From: Pseudorhodoplanes sp049324435 | Lineage (GTDB): Bacteria; Pseudomonadota; Alphaproteobacteria; Rhizobiales; Xanthobacteraceae | DNA: 64,000 nucleotides | NCBI GenBank assembly: GCA_049324435.1 | Contig: JBMOOQ010000009.1 | Span: 33,210 to 97,209, forward strand | Direction of reading: 5' to 3' | Shown here: one piece after another, positions 17,091-26,325 of the stretch | Position numbering within the stretch: position 1 is the first letter of the stretch | Layout: each line of letters starts with the position of its first letter | Program-made: the position numbers and the translations under genes | Notes under the pieces: model-generated | What the model was told of the DNA's origin: nothing | The model's input: only the letters and a program-made list of their open reading frames with translations | Databases searched by the model: none

Positions 17091-18628
17091 CCGACGTCAA
17101 ACGACACGCCCTGAGCCAAGGGCAGCGTCTTGCCGTAATTGATGGTGTTGGTCGCGCGCCGCATATAGGCCTTCCAGGAATCCGAACCGCTTTCGCGGCC
17201 GCCGCCGGTGTCCTTCTCGCCGCCGAACGCGCCGCCGATCTCGGCACCGGACGGGCCGATATTCACATTGGCGATGCCGCAATCGGAGCCGCGCGCCGAG
17301 AGGAAGATTTCGGCTTCGCGCAGATCGGTGGTGAAGATCGAGGAAGCGAGCCCCTGCGGCACAGCATTGTGCAGATCGAGCACCGTGTCGAAGTCGCTGT
17401 AGCGCATGACCCAAAGCAGCGGCGCAAATGTCTCCCGCATTACAAGACCGGATTGTTCTGCGATTTCGGCCAAGGCCGGGCGCACATAGTAAGCGTCGTT
17501 CCAACCGCCGATAGCGACGCGCTCGCCGCCGGTCACGATCGCGCCGCCTGCTTTCGCCTCGGCCAGCATTGTCTGCATCGCTTCGTAAGCGCTCCGGTCG
17601 ATCAGCGGGCCGACCAGTGTTCCGCTGTCCAGCGGATTGCCGACGGGCACCGAGGCATAGGCGCTCTTCAGCCGCGCTACGAAGTTTTCGTAGATGCTAT
17701 CATGCACGAAGAGGCGCCGCAGCGTGGTACAGCGCTGGCCCGCCGTGCCCATCGCCGCGAACGCTACGCCGCGCAAAGTCAGGTCGAGATCGGCGGACGG
17801 GCAGACGATGGCGGCATTGTTGCCGCCGAGTTCGAGGATCGCGCGCGCGAAGCGCTGGGCAAGGCGTGGTGCCACAGCGCGGCCCATCGCGGTCGAGCCG
17901 GTTGCGGAGACGAGCGGCACCTTCGGATGGTCGGCCAGCAATTCGCCAAGCGCGCGCCCGCCGATCAGCACCGCGGATAAGCCGTGCGGCGCCGTGCCGC
18001 CCTCCGCTGCGAAGCGCCGCATCGCACGATCGAGCAGGGCCTGGGTTGCGAGTGCGGTCAGCGGGGTTTTCTCCGAGGGCTTCCAGACGATGCTGTTGCC
18101 GCAGACCAGCGCGAGCGCCGCATTCCACGACCACACCGCAACCGGGAAATTGAAGGCCGAAATGATCCCGGTGACGCCGAGCGGATGCCACGTTTCCATC
18201 ATGCGGTGTTCGGGCCGTTCGGTCGCGATCGTGAGGCCATAGAGCTGGCGTGAGAGACCGACGGCGAAGTCGCAGATGTCGATCATCTCCTGCACTTCGC
18301 CCAGGCCCTCCGACACGATCTTTCCGGCCTCGATCGAGACCAGACGGCCGAGCGCGGCCTTGTTCGCCCGCAATTCCTCGCCGAGCAGCCGGACCAGTTC
18401 GCCGCGCTTGGGGGCCGGGACATTGCGCCAGGTCAGGAAGGCGGCGTGAGCGCGTGCGATGGCGTCCCGCGCGGCTTCGGGACTGGTCTCCGCAATTGTC
18501 GCAATGACCTCGCCGGTGATCGGCGTGCGGGCCGGCAGCTTCCCGTGATGGAGGTCGAAAGGCAGCCCCAGCTTGGCCAGGAGGGCAGCGGCGTCGTCAG
18601 CAAGGCTTCGTGGTTCTGCAGCGGTCAT
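17087..18628 (-). CDS. Aldehyde dehydrogenase, ALDH7 type (probable piperideine-6-carboxylate dehydrogenase)
   Basis: A 513-residue NAD-dependent aldehyde dehydrogenase. Its closest recognisable group is ALDH7/AmaB, which oxidises alpha-aminoadipate semialdehyde (piperideine-6-carboxylate) in lysine breakdown. Seen: SAFNFPVAVWSWNAALALVCGN, the cofactor region VWKPSEKTPLTA, catalytic glutamate in ILELGGNNAAI, catalytic cysteine in GTAGQRCTTLRR, and GPSGAEIGGAFGGEKDTGGGRESGSD, a signature of this group. ATG 18628 (MTAAEPRS) is preferred over the longer reading. Substrate is inferred from similarity only. Confidence 0.88.
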   Translation of the reverse strand: MTAAEPRSLADDAAALLAKLGLPFDLHHGKLPARTPITGEVIATIAETSPEAARDAIARAHAAFLTWRNVPAPKRGELVRLLGEELRANKAALGRLVSIEAGKIVSEGLGEVQEMIDICDFAVGLSRQLYGLTIATERPEHRMMETWHPLGVTGIISAFNFPVAVWSWNAALALVCGNSIVWKPSEKTPLTALATQALLDRAMRRFAAEGGTAPHGLSAVLIGGRALGELLADHPKVPLVSATGSTAMGRAVAPRLAQRFARAILELGGNNAAIVCPSADLDLTLRGVAFAAMGTAGQRCTTLRRLFVHDSIYENFVARLKSAYASVPVGNPLDSGTLVGPLIDRSAYEAMQTMLAEAKAGGAIVTGGERVAIGGWNDAYYVRPALAEIAEQSGLVMRETFAPLLWVMRYSDFDTVLDLHNAVPQGLASSIFTTDLREAEIFLSARGSDCGIANVNIGPSGAEIGGAFGGEKDTGGGRESGSDSWKAYMRRATNTINYGKTLPLAQGVSFDVG

Positions 18629-18890
18629 GATCCCGGTCCCGGTGCGGTCGCGTGTGCGCGATTTGCAGCACAACGGCCGGCCAAAGTCATGCGGCCGGTT
18701 CGCTCAGGGGCCGGGGTAGCCTTGCGGCATTTGACAGCGGCCTCGCCCACATTTGCGTGGATATCGCCCGGAAACGGCTCGTTTCGCGGCGTTTTGGCGC
18801 TACCTCTGTGCTGCCGCAGAGGCCGGCAAAGACCGTCTCCCCCTCCGAAAACCGGGTTCCACTTTCCGGAATCATGCATTAGAACCCGCC

Positions 18891-20453
18891 ATGGCGCACG
18901 CACCCCAGCACGACAAGCTCCTCATCGTCGATTTCGGCTCGCAGGTCACCCAGCTCATCGCCAGAAGGGTGCGCGAGGAAGGCGTTTATTCCGAGATTGT
19001 CCCCTTCAACCGCGCGGAAGCAGCCTTCCTCGAGATGAAGCCGAAGGCGGTGATCCTATCCGGCGGCCCGGCCTCAGTGCATGAAGAGGGCGCGCCGCTG
19101 GCGCCGCCCGCGATCTACGAGGCCGGCGTCCCGGTGCTCGGCATCTGCTATGGCGAGCAGGCGATGGCTCAGCAGCTCGGCGGCAAGGTGGAGGGCGGGC
19201 ACCATCGCGAATTCGGCCGCGCCGAAGTGACGGTGACGGACGACTGCCCGCTGTTCGAGGGGGTCTGGGAAAAGGGCCAGAGCTATCCGGTCTGGATGAG
19301 CCATGGCGACCGCGTCACTGTCCCGCCCCCGGGTTTTCGCACGGTTGCGACCTCGCCGAATGCGCCGATCGCCGTCATCGCCGACGACAAGCGGAAATTC
19401 TATGCCACGCAATTCCATCTCGAAGTGGTGCACACCCCGCACGGTGCCGCGCTGATCCGCAACTTCGTGCGCAAGATTGCAGGCTTCACCGGCGACTGGA
19501 CCATGCGCGCCTTCAAGGACGAGGCGATCGAGAAAATCCGCGCGCAGGTCGGCAAGGGCAGGGTGATCTGCGGGCTGTCGGGCGGCGTCGATTCCGCGGT
19601 CGCAGCCGTACTGATCCACGAAGCCATCGGCGACCAGCTCACCTGCGTGTTCGTCGATCATGGCCTGCTGCGCCTTGGCGAGGCCGAGAAGGTGGTGGCG
19701 CTGTTCCGCGGCGCCTACAACATCCCGCTGATCCATGTCGAAGCCGAGGACATGTTCCTTAAAGAACTGCAAGGCATCGACGAGCCGGAAGCGAAGCGCA
19801 AGATTATCGGCAAGCTGTTCATCGACGTGTTCGAGGCCGAAGCCAAGAAGCTCGGCGGCGCGGATTTTCTCGCGCAGGGCACGCTCTATCCGGACGTGAT
19901 CGAGAGCGTGTCCTTCACCGGCGGGCCGTCCGTCACCATCAAGTCGCACCACAATGTCGGCGGCCTGCCCGAGCGCATGAACATGAAGCTCGTGGAGCCG
20001 CTGCGCGAACTCTTTAAGGACGAGGTGCGTGCGCTCGGCCGCGAGCTTGGCCTGCCCGATGTGTTCGTCGGCCGCCATCCGTTCCCGGGGCCGGGCCTTG
20101 CGATCCGCTGCCCCGGCGCGATCACGCGCGAGAAGCTCGATATCCTGCGCTTCGCCGACGAGATCTACATCGAGGAAATCCGCCGCCACGGACTCTACGA
20201 CGACATCTGGCAGGCTTTCGCAGTGATCCTGCCGGTCAAGACCGTGGGCGTAATGGGCGATGGGCGGACCTACGATTATGTGGTGGGTCTGCGCGCGGTG
20301 ACTTCGACCGACGGCATGACCGCTGATTTCTATCCCTTCGACATGAAGTTCTTAGGCCACGTCGCGACCCGCATCATCAACGAGGTGAAGGGTGTCAACC
20401 GCGTGGTGTATGACGTGACGTCGAAGCCGCCGGGGACGATCGAGTGGGAGTGA
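18891..20453 (+). CDS. guaA: GMP synthase (glutamine-hydrolysing)
   Basis: Converts XMP to GMP using ATP and glutamine. It is 520 residues from ATG 18891. The class I glutamine amidotransferase domain (about 8-200) has Cys86 in LGICYGEQ and the His/Glu pair in QFHLEV. The ATP pyrophosphatase domain has the P-loop GLSGGVDSAVAA, and the C-terminal dimerisation domain ends in TSKPPGTIEWE, as in most GuaA. It works after GuaB (11791-13311) in the same pathway. Confidence 0.97.
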   Translation: MAHAPQHDKLLIVDFGSQVTQLIARRVREEGVYSEIVPFNRAEAAFLEMKPKAVILSGGPASVHEEGAPLAPPAIYEAGVPVLGICYGEQAMAQQLGGKVEGGHHREFGRAEVTVTDDCPLFEGVWEKGQSYPVWMSHGDRVTVPPPGFRTVATSPNAPIAVIADDKRKFYATQFHLEVVHTPHGAALIRNFVRKIAGFTGDWTMRAFKDEAIEKIRAQVGKGRVICGLSGGVDSAVAAVLIHEAIGDQLTCVFVDHGLLRLGEAEKVVALFRGAYNIPLIHVEAEDMFLKELQGIDEPEAKRKIIGKLFIDVFEAEAKKLGGADFLAQGTLYPDVIESVSFTGGPSVTIKSHHNVGGLPERMNMKLVEPLRELFKDEVRALGRELGLPDVFVGRHPFPGPGLAIRCPGAITREKLDILRFADEIYIEEIRRHGLYDDIWQAFAVILPVKTVGVMGDGRTYDYVVGLRAVTSTDGMTADFYPFDMKFLGHVATRIINEVKGVNRVVYDVTSKPPGTIEWE

Positions 20454-20472
20454 TGCGACGTCAGAGCCGCTT

Positions 20473-20979
20473 CTAGCCCCGCGCGACTTGATATAATTCG
20501 GCGGCTGATGGCTGCCTTCTGGATCCGGGCTTAACGCCGAGTCGTGTCGCAACACTTTCCCGGATCTCCTCGAGCGTCGCCTTGAGGCGGGTTATCTCCG
20601 AAACTGATTTCATCCGGTCGGTACCGTAGCGGCTGACGAGATATTCCTGCTTTCTTGAAACGTCAGCCAGATGAGCGGCCGTGCGACTTTTCAGAGCAAG
20701 GCGGGCTGCGAGTTCATGGTCGATGCGCGCGGACAGGTTATGGTGTAGCGCCCGCAATTGTTTGGCCTTCATCCCCTCTAAAAGCAGGAACGAATTTAGA
20801 TAGAGTTCGATCGCATGGATCGCGTTCAGATGGAACGGCGCGCGTGAGAGTGGCCTCCGCCGACGGCCAATACCAAGCAGCGTATGCGCGGCCCGCCGAT
20901 ATTCCTCTGCTAGCTCGAACAATTCCTCGGGGGTTGCGTTCTCGCCAGGGTAGGGTTGGTGTTGCGCCCGATCTGTCAT
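20473..20979 (-). CDS. HEPN-like helical protein
   Basis: A 168-residue, all-helical charged protein. FELAEEYRRAAHTLL, then FHLNAIHAIELYLNSFLLLEG and LRALHHNLSARI resemble the HEPN layout (helix, A-E-LYLK-like helix, H-x-L motif). HEPN domains are found in toxin RNases and in antiphage systems, but a strict Rx4-6H motif is not obvious here, so it may be non-catalytic. The C-terminal half (about 95-160) looks coiled. ATG 20979 lacks a Shine-Dalgarno site, and a 30-codon ORF ends 25 bases upstream, which fits translational coupling. No nucleotidyltransferase antitoxin is adjacent. Family call is tentative. Confidence 0.6.
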   Translation of the reverse strand: MTDRAQHQPYPGENATPEELFELAEEYRRAAHTLLGIGRRRRPLSRAPFHLNAIHAIELYLNSFLLLEGMKAKQLRALHHNLSARIDHELAARLALKSRTAAHLADVSRKQEYLVSRYGTDRMKSVSEITRLKATLEEIRESVATRLGVKPGSRRQPSAAELYQVARG

Positions 20980-21004
20980 GGTCGACAATGTTGCAGGTGC
21001 AAGG

Positions 21005-21097
21005 CTAAACGTCTCGGCCCATAGCACCCTGCAAAACGTTAATTGTCTGCAAGGCCTCGTTAACCTTGGGTCGTCCTTTCGACACAACGTGTGTCAT
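21005..21097 (-). CDS. Possible 30-residue protein upstream of the HEPN-like gene
   Basis: ATG 21097 is preceded by GGAGG and GAAGAG. The frame encodes MTHVVSKGRPKVNEAL and further residues ending in GAMGRDV, then TAG at 21005. The same frame stays open upstream for about 32 more codons with a very charged sequence (VREDFEKAEDEE) but no standard start codon. So it could be a real small protein, a leader peptide, or the tail of a decayed gene. Its position before the HEPN-like gene makes a small partner or antitoxin conceivable, without direct support. Confidence 0.35.
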   Translation of the reverse strand: MTHVVSKGRPKVNEALQTINVLQGAMGRDV

Positions 21098-21320
21098 CTC
21101 TTCATCCTCCGCTTTCTCAAAATCCTCCCGGACTTCCGTGGCGGCGTCATTGACGCGGATGTGTCGGCATTTCTGCTGCGTATTTGTGCAATTCGAGGCA
21201 GGTCACCCCGATGCGACTTCGTGGAGCGTACCTTCCGCTCCGGAATATTTCGTGAGATGGTCAGTTAGTCCCGTTAGGAGCGCTTCGGGAAGGCGCGATC
21301 AATCGTTGCACAGGCGATCG

Positions 21321-22223
21321 ATGGCTGAGTCGGCTGACAAGCGTGAGCGCAATCCGTCCCAAGCGATGGTTCGCCTGCTGGCGGCCGCGCCGCCGCCGCT
21401 GGCGCCGATTGGACTGAGCTGCGGCACGCAACTGAGCCATCGCTTCACACGCGGCACGCGCTATGGCTATGCCCCACCCATGCCCGGCCATCTCGTCGGC
21501 ACCTATTACGGCGAGGCGCGGCATTGTGCCTGGACGGTGGAAGGCCGGCGGCTCTCCGCTCCGTTGCGGCCGAATGCGATCACCGTGGTCCCGGACCGGC
21601 ACGACGGCGATTGGGAGGTCGAGGGGCCCCTTCATGTATCTCATGTCTATCTCACCAACGAACGCCTGGAGCATTGCCGAACGCTGGTCGGCGGACGCGG
21701 CAATGTCGAACTCATGACACGGGTCGGCACTGAAGATGCGGTAACGTCGCACATCCTCGCCATCCTGAGCGACCCGGACGTCATCACCGATCCCGGAGCG
21801 CGATTGCTGGTCGATCGCGCCGTCGACCTGCTCTGCATCCAGTTGCTGCGCCAGCACAGCATCGTGCGTCTGCCGCAGACCGTCGCTCGTACCCGCGGCG
21901 GACTGGCACGCTGGCAACTCAAGCGCGTCACCGAGTATATGGTGACGCATCTCGACCAGCCGATCGGTCTCGAGGAGCTGGCAGCGCTGGTCGGCCTCAG
22001 CCGCTACCATTTCTGCACCGCCTTTCGACTCTCGACGGGGTCCACGCCACATGTCTGGCTGACCGGGCAGCGGATGGTGCAGGCCCGGAAGCTGCTCGCC
22101 GATCCGAGAATCTCGATCAGCGAAATCGCACTTGCGGTCGGCTATGCGACGCCGTCGGCATTTGCTGCGACCTTCCGCAGAATTGTCGGCGTCACGCCGC
22201 GCAGCTTCCGGCGATCCTTGTAA
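21321..22223 (+). CDS. AraC-family transcriptional regulator
   Basis: A 300-residue regulator with a variable N-terminal ligand region and a C-terminal AraC double helix-turn-helix (about 200-300). The latter shows HLDQPIGLEELAALVGLSRYHFCTAF and ISEIALAVGYATPSAFAATFRRIVGVTPRSFRRSL. ATG 21321 was chosen because coding character begins there; the upstream 85 in-frame codons are implausible. It lies 176 bp upstream of the codirectional SDR-HbpS-SnoaL genes and may control them. The effector is unknown. Confidence 0.85.
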   Translation: MAESADKRERNPSQAMVRLLAAAPPPLAPIGLSCGTQLSHRFTRGTRYGYAPPMPGHLVGTYYGEARHCAWTVEGRRLSAPLRPNAITVVPDRHDGDWEVEGPLHVSHVYLTNERLEHCRTLVGGRGNVELMTRVGTEDAVTSHILAILSDPDVITDPGARLLVDRAVDLLCIQLLRQHSIVRLPQTVARTRGGLARWQLKRVTEYMVTHLDQPIGLEELAALVGLSRYHFCTAFRLSTGSTPHVWLTGQRMVQARKLLADPRISISEIALAVGYATPSAFAATFRRIVGVTPRSFRRSL

Positions 22224-22399
22224 TCAGTTCACAAAACCGGCGGTTGAAACGCGCGCCACGCTCGTCCGTGGCGACGCGAGTGCGATATTGCACCGCGCAA
22301 ATTGTCGTAAAATCGCGATGGTTTTCGAAATCGCGCGACGGTTCCCGGGCGCGGCAAGCGGTATGCGTCTCCTGGGCATTTCGCATGTAGGAGATTGTC

Positions 22400-23206
22400 A
22401 TGAGCAAACGCATTCTGGTCACCGGCGCTGGTTCTGGCTTCGGCAAGGCCGCATCGATCGGCATGGCGAAGAACGGTCATCAGGTTATCGCCACGACTCA
22501 GGTTTCGTCGCAGGTGACTCCGCTGCGCGAGGAGGCCAAGGCGCTCGGGATCGACAAGAACCTGCGCGTCGAACGGCTTGATCTCACCGATCCCTATGAC
22601 ATCGCGCAGGCGCTGACCTTCGACATCGACGTACTCTGGAATAACGCCGGCATGGGCGAAGCCGGACCGGTCTGGGAAATTCCGGTGGACCTCGTTCGCA
22701 GGAATTACGAGATCAATGTGTTCTTGCCGCTCCAGCTGACGCAAGGAGTCGTTCGCCGCTGGGTCGAGCAGGGCAGGAAGGGCAAGGTGGTCTTCACGTC
22801 CTCGATGGGCGGACTGTTCACCCCGGCGAACTGGGGCACTTACGTGTCTACCAAGCACGCGCTCGAGGCGATCGCCGAAGCGCTCCAGCAGGAAATGTCG
22901 CCCTACGGCATCAGGGTCCAGACCATCAATCCCGGCGCCTATTACACCGGCTACAATGAGACCATGGCGGATAACCCGTTCCGCTGGCTCGACGACAAAA
23001 AGCATTTCACCAAGCGAGCCGACCTGCGCAAGGGGTTCGACGACTTCTTCGCCACGCCGGAAGGCAAGATGGACCCGCAGGAGATGATCGATCGCATGAT
23101 CGAGATCGTGCCGGCGGATTCCGGAAAATTCCGCAATGTGGTTCCGAAGAAGATCGAGGATATGCTGAAAGCTCATCAGCTCGCCGCCTGGGACAACAGG
23201 ATCTGA
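22400..23206 (+). CDS. SDR-family oxidoreductase
   Basis: A 268-residue short-chain dehydrogenase/reductase. The cofactor motif is TGAGSGFGKAA, followed by NNAGMGE, the catalytic serine region FTSSMGG and the active-site YVSTK. A longer C-terminal part (RWLDDKKHF onward) gives substrate specificity that cannot be read from sequence. The start has GGAG (tAGGAGattgtc) at good spacing. It is first of three closely spaced genes with gaps of 18 and 15 bases. Confidence 0.88.
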   Translation: MSKRILVTGAGSGFGKAASIGMAKNGHQVIATTQVSSQVTPLREEAKALGIDKNLRVERLDLTDPYDIAQALTFDIDVLWNNAGMGEAGPVWEIPVDLVRRNYEINVFLPLQLTQGVVRRWVEQGRKGKVVFTSSMGGLFTPANWGTYVSTKHALEAIAEALQQEMSPYGIRVQTINPGAYYTGYNETMADNPFRWLDDKKHFTKRADLRKGFDDFFATPEGKMDPQEMIDRMIEIVPADSGKFRNVVPKKIEDMLKAHQLAAWDNRI

Positions 23207-23224
23207 TCGTCGGGAGCAGAGACC

Positions 23225-23638
23225 ATGGGCCTGACCGAGGAGATTGCAAAGGCGGCAATCGCCGCAGCGCGCAAGGCCGCGGCCGCGATCGGCGTGCCGA
23301 TGAACATCGCCGTGCTCGATGCCGGCGCGCATCTGAAGGCATTCGCCCGCATGGATGGCGCGTTGCTTGGCTCGATCGACATCGCGCTCGGCAAGGCCAA
23401 GACGTCGGCGCTGTTCGGGATGGCGAGCGAAGCGGTCGGCGAGTTCTGCAAGCCTGGTGGCTCATCGCCCGGCCTCGAGCTGACCAACGGTACCCTTGTC
23501 GTGTTTGCAGGGGGAGTGCCGATCCGCGACCGCAGCGGCGCGCTGATTGGTGCGGTCGGCGTTTCGGGCGGGGCGGTGGAGCAGGACCGTCTGGTCGCCG
23601 AGGCCGCGGCCGAAGCCGTACAATCGGCAATTGCGTAA
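23225..23638 (+). CDS. GlcG/HbpS-family heme-binding-like protein
   Basis: A 137-residue protein of the GlcG/HbpS fold: MNIAVLDAGAHLKAFARMDGALLGSIDIALGKAKTS-type N-terminal half and GGVPIRDRSGALIGAVGVSGG, the most conserved stretch. Family members bind heme or small cofactors, and some accompany glycolate or dehydrogenase operons as accessory proteins. It has no signal peptide, so it is cytosolic. It sits between the SDR and SnoaL-like genes and is probably translated from the same message. Confidence 0.87.
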   Translation: MGLTEEIAKAAIAAARKAAAAIGVPMNIAVLDAGAHLKAFARMDGALLGSIDIALGKAKTSALFGMASEAVGEFCKPGGSSPGLELTNGTLVVFAGGVPIRDRSGALIGAVGVSGGAVEQDRLVAEAAAEAVQSAIA

Positions 23639-23653
23639 CGAGGGAGTCGAGCC

Positions 23654-24151
23654 ATGAATTTGTTCTTGCTGTCCATTGCCCAGACGCTGGTTCTCGCGGC
23701 CGCGGCGTCCGGCATATCGGCAACGCCGGCCTTCTCGCAGCGGACCGCGGAGGCGGAGCGCAATCAGGCGCTGGTGCAGCGCGGTTTCGACGCCTGGCGG
23801 GACGGCACCGGGAGCCCCTACGACCTGCTGGCCGACGATGCGATCTGGACCATCATGGGCCATTCGCTCGCCGCGAAGAGCTATCCGAACCGCGAAGCCT
23901 TTCTCGGCGAGGTGATCCGTCCGTTCAACGCGCGCATGCGCGACCGACTGATCCCGAATGTCCACCGGCTCTACGCCGACGGGGACACCGTGATCGCACT
24001 GTTCGACGCGAAGGGAACGGCGCGGGACGGCAAACCTTATGCAAACAGCTATGCCTGGTTCCTGCAAATGAAGGACGGCAAGATCGTCCGGGCTCAGGCG
24101 TTCTTCGACAGCATTGCCTTCGACGATTTCTGGCGACGCATTACACCTTAG
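23654..24151 (+). CDS. SnoaL/NTF2-like protein with signal peptide
   Basis: A 165-residue protein. Residues 1-28 form a signal peptide (LLSIAQTLVLAAAASGISATPAFSQ). The rest is a SnoaL-like cone-shaped NTF2 fold: LVQRGFDAWRDGTGSPYDLLADDAIWTIMG, a VIALFDAKGTARDGKPYANSYAW strand pair and KIVRAQAFFDS. Such proteins act as small isomerases, hydrolases or binding proteins; here it would be periplasmic. Last of the SDR-HbpS-SnoaL group. Confidence 0.83.
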   Translation: MNLFLLSIAQTLVLAAAASGISATPAFSQRTAEAERNQALVQRGFDAWRDGTGSPYDLLADDAIWTIMGHSLAAKSYPNREAFLGEVIRPFNARMRDRLIPNVHRLYADGDTVIALFDAKGTARDGKPYANSYAWFLQMKDGKIVRAQAFFDSIAFDDFWRRITP

Positions 24152-24250
24152 ATCCATGGCGCCAGACTCATGAGGGCGAAGCTCATCGGGGTGGTCGGGT
24201 CTGCAGCTAGTCCGACACGTGAGTTGCGTTTGCTCGCGTGATTGCGGATT

Positions 24251-24502
24251 GTGGAGCGCCCCTGTGATCGGAATGCGCTTTTGCCCCGTTACTTCAAAAT
24301 CCTCCTCTCCTTCCTCGCCGGCTTCATCGTCGGCTGGGCGATCCCCATCGTCTGGTACATCGTCGCTACAAATTATTTTGGTGTGTTTGACCGTGACGGC
24401 GGCGGCGCGATGGGCGCGATCTTCATCCTGGGTCCGATCCTTGCGATCATCGTCGGAACCGTTGCGGCGATTGTGACCGCCATGAGGACGAAGTCGGCCT
24501 GA
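24251..24502 (+). CDS. Small two-helix membrane protein
   Basis: Two hydrophobic segments, FKILLSFLAGFIVGWAIPIVWYIVA and GAIFILGPILAIIVGTVAAIVTAM, are joined by a short acidic loop with FDRDGGGA; the tail is MRTKSA. The start is uncertain: GTG 24251 gives 83 residues, while TTG 24281 has a GGAA site and gives a protein beginning next to PRYFK. No family recognised. It stands alone between the SnoaL-like and hydrolase genes. Confidence 0.55.
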   Translation: MERPCDRNALLPRYFKILLSFLAGFIVGWAIPIVWYIVATNYFGVFDRDGGGAMGAIFILGPILAIIVGTVAAIVTAMRTKSA

Positions 24503-24688
24503 GGCCCAGTTTCGGCGTCAGTATTCGTGACGCTTTGTTTTGAATTCCTTCAAAGGTTGATGACGCTCATCTCTTGGTGATCGTATTGCCCATTGGTCCA
24601 TTGGATAGGTCGGCATGCCTGTCCCGGCGCACTAAGGTCCGAGCGGCCGAACGCCGGATCGGCCACATGCGAAAAAGGAAACAAAACC

Positions 24689-25513
24689 ATGCCGACGATT
24701 ACAACAAAGGACGGCGTTGAGATCTTCTACAAGGACTGGGGCAAGGGCCAGCCGGTGGTGTTCAGCCACGGCTGGCCGCTCTCGGCGGACGACTGGGACG
24801 CCCAGATGATGTTCTTCGCCAATAACGGGTTCCGCGTCATCGCGCACGACCGTCGCGGGCATGGCCGCTCCTCGCAGGTCAGCGATGGCCACGACATGGA
24901 CCATTATGCCGACGATCTCGCGTCCCTCACCGCGCATCTCGACCTTAAAGATGCCGTGCATGTCGGTCACTCCACCGGAGGCGGTGAAGTCGTGCATTAC
25001 ATCGCGCGCCATGGCGAAAGCCGCGTCGCGAAAGCCGCGATCATCGCCGCGGTGCCGCCGATCATGGTCAAGACGCCGAGCAATCCCGGCGGTCTGCCGA
25101 AGGAGGTGTTCGACGACTTCCAGAAGCAGCTCGCGGCCAATCGCGCGCAATTTTACTACAATATCCCGGCGGGTCCGTTCTACGGCTTCAACCGGCCGGG
25201 AGCCAAGTCATCCGATGCAACGATCTGGAACTGGTGGCGGCAGGGCATGATGGGCGGCGCCAAGGCACACTACGACGGCATCGTCGCGTTCTCGCAGACC
25301 GATTTCACCGAGGACCTGAAGGCGATCAACGTGCCGGTGCTGGTGATGCATGGCGACGACGATCAGATTGTGCCCTATGACGGTTCCGCGCCGCTGTCGG
25401 CGAAGCTCCTGAAGAACGGCACCCTGAAGACCTACAAGGGCTTTCCGCACGGCATGCCGACCACCCATGCCGATGTGATCAACGCCGACCTGCTCGCATT
25501 CATCAGGAGCTGA
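24689..25513 (+). CDS. Alpha/beta hydrolase, non-heme chloroperoxidase-like
   Basis: A 274-residue alpha/beta-hydrolase of the cofactor-free haloperoxidase/arylesterase group. The oxyanion region is FSHGWPLSADDW, the nucleophile is Ser95 in GHSTGGGE, the acid is in MHGDDDQIVP and the histidine is in GFPHGMPTTH. These proteins hydrolyse esters or perhydrolyse carboxylic acids and are not true metal haloperoxidases. AAGGA precedes ATG 24689. Substrate unknown. Confidence 0.9.
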   Translation: MPTITTKDGVEIFYKDWGKGQPVVFSHGWPLSADDWDAQMMFFANNGFRVIAHDRRGHGRSSQVSDGHDMDHYADDLASLTAHLDLKDAVHVGHSTGGGEVVHYIARHGESRVAKAAIIAAVPPIMVKTPSNPGGLPKEVFDDFQKQLAANRAQFYYNIPAGPFYGFNRPGAKSSDATIWNWWRQGMMGGAKAHYDGIVAFSQTDFTEDLKAINVPVLVMHGDDDQIVPYDGSAPLSAKLLKNGTLKTYKGFPHGMPTTHADVINADLLAFIRS

Positions 25514-25578
25514 CGGCGAAGCGACGCTGGGGTGCTGGACGTTGTTCCGGCATCCGCAGCATCTGAACCGGCTGCGGA

Positions 25579-26325
25579 TCAGTCGATCGACTTCTGATCC
25601 GCGTTGGCGACGCCTTTCAGCCAATAGCCGGCCGCCTTGGTCCAGTGCAGCGGATGGGCCCGCCGGTTTACGATGTAGTCGCGCACGGCGCGGGCGACGC
25701 GCGCTTCGGCCGCAATCCATACAAAGCCGTTGCCTTCCGGCAGCGTCAATCCGTCCATCGCCGAAACCAGCGGCGTTGCGTCTTCGGCCCGATCGAGCGG
25801 CCGGTGGACCCACAGCGCCTTATGGTCGGCCTGGGTCTCGAAACGCTGCTCCTCGCCGGCATCGGCGACGGCAACGACGCTGATCGCGCGCTTGCCCTTC
25901 GGCAGTTCCTCGATCCGTCTGCCAATGGCCGGAAGGGCCGTTTCGTCACCGATCAGCAGCCACCAGGCGAAATCAGGCGATATCACGGCCGAGCCGCGCG
26001 GCCCGCCGATCTCGAGCACATCTCCCGTCTGCGCTTCGATCGCCCAGCGTGTCGCAGGACCGGCGTCATGCAGGGCGAAGTCGATCGTCAGCGTACCGGC
26101 CGCGCGGTCGAAAGCGCGCGGCGTGTAGTCCCGGCGCTCCGGCTCGCCGGATTTGGACGGAACGATCAGTTTCACATGATCGTCGGGCGACAGGCTGACG
26201 AAATCCGCAAGCTCGCTGCCCTCGAACAGGATCCGCAGCATGCGCGGCGTGACGGCGGACTTTTCCTTTACAGTCAGGCCCCGCCGCTTGATCTCGTGCC
26301 GGTGACGGACGATCGGATTGTCCAT
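25579..26325 (-). CDS. Siderophore-interacting protein (FAD-binding ferric reductase, ViuB-like)
   Basis: A 248-residue flavoprotein. The FAD domain has RILFEGSELADF and DHVKLIVP, with RDYTPRAFDR (the RxYTxR flavin motif) and GPRGSAVISPDFAWWLLIGDETALPAIGRR at the start of the NAD(P)H domain, and it closes with GYWLKGVA. The family reduces ferric siderophores in the cytosol to release iron. No siderophore transport genes are adjacent. It converges on the alpha/beta hydrolase gene. Confidence 0.9.
   Translation of the reverse strand: MDNPIVRHRHEIKRRGLTVKEKSAVTPRMLRILFEGSELADFVSLSPDDHVKLIVPSKSGEPERRDYTPRAFDRAAGTLTIDFALHDAGPATRWAIEAQTGDVLEIGGPRGSAVISPDFAWWLLIGDETALPAIGRRIEELPKGKRAISVVAVADAGEEQRFETQADHKALWVHRPLDRAEDATPLVSAMDGLTLPEGNGFVWIAAEARVARAVRDYIVNRRAHPLHWTKAAGYWLKGVANADQKSID

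Noticed and set aside
20978..21268. Plus-strand frame of 96 codons in the HEPN-AraC gap
   Set aside because: No ribosome site and low-complexity composition; the minus strand has a better small frame here.
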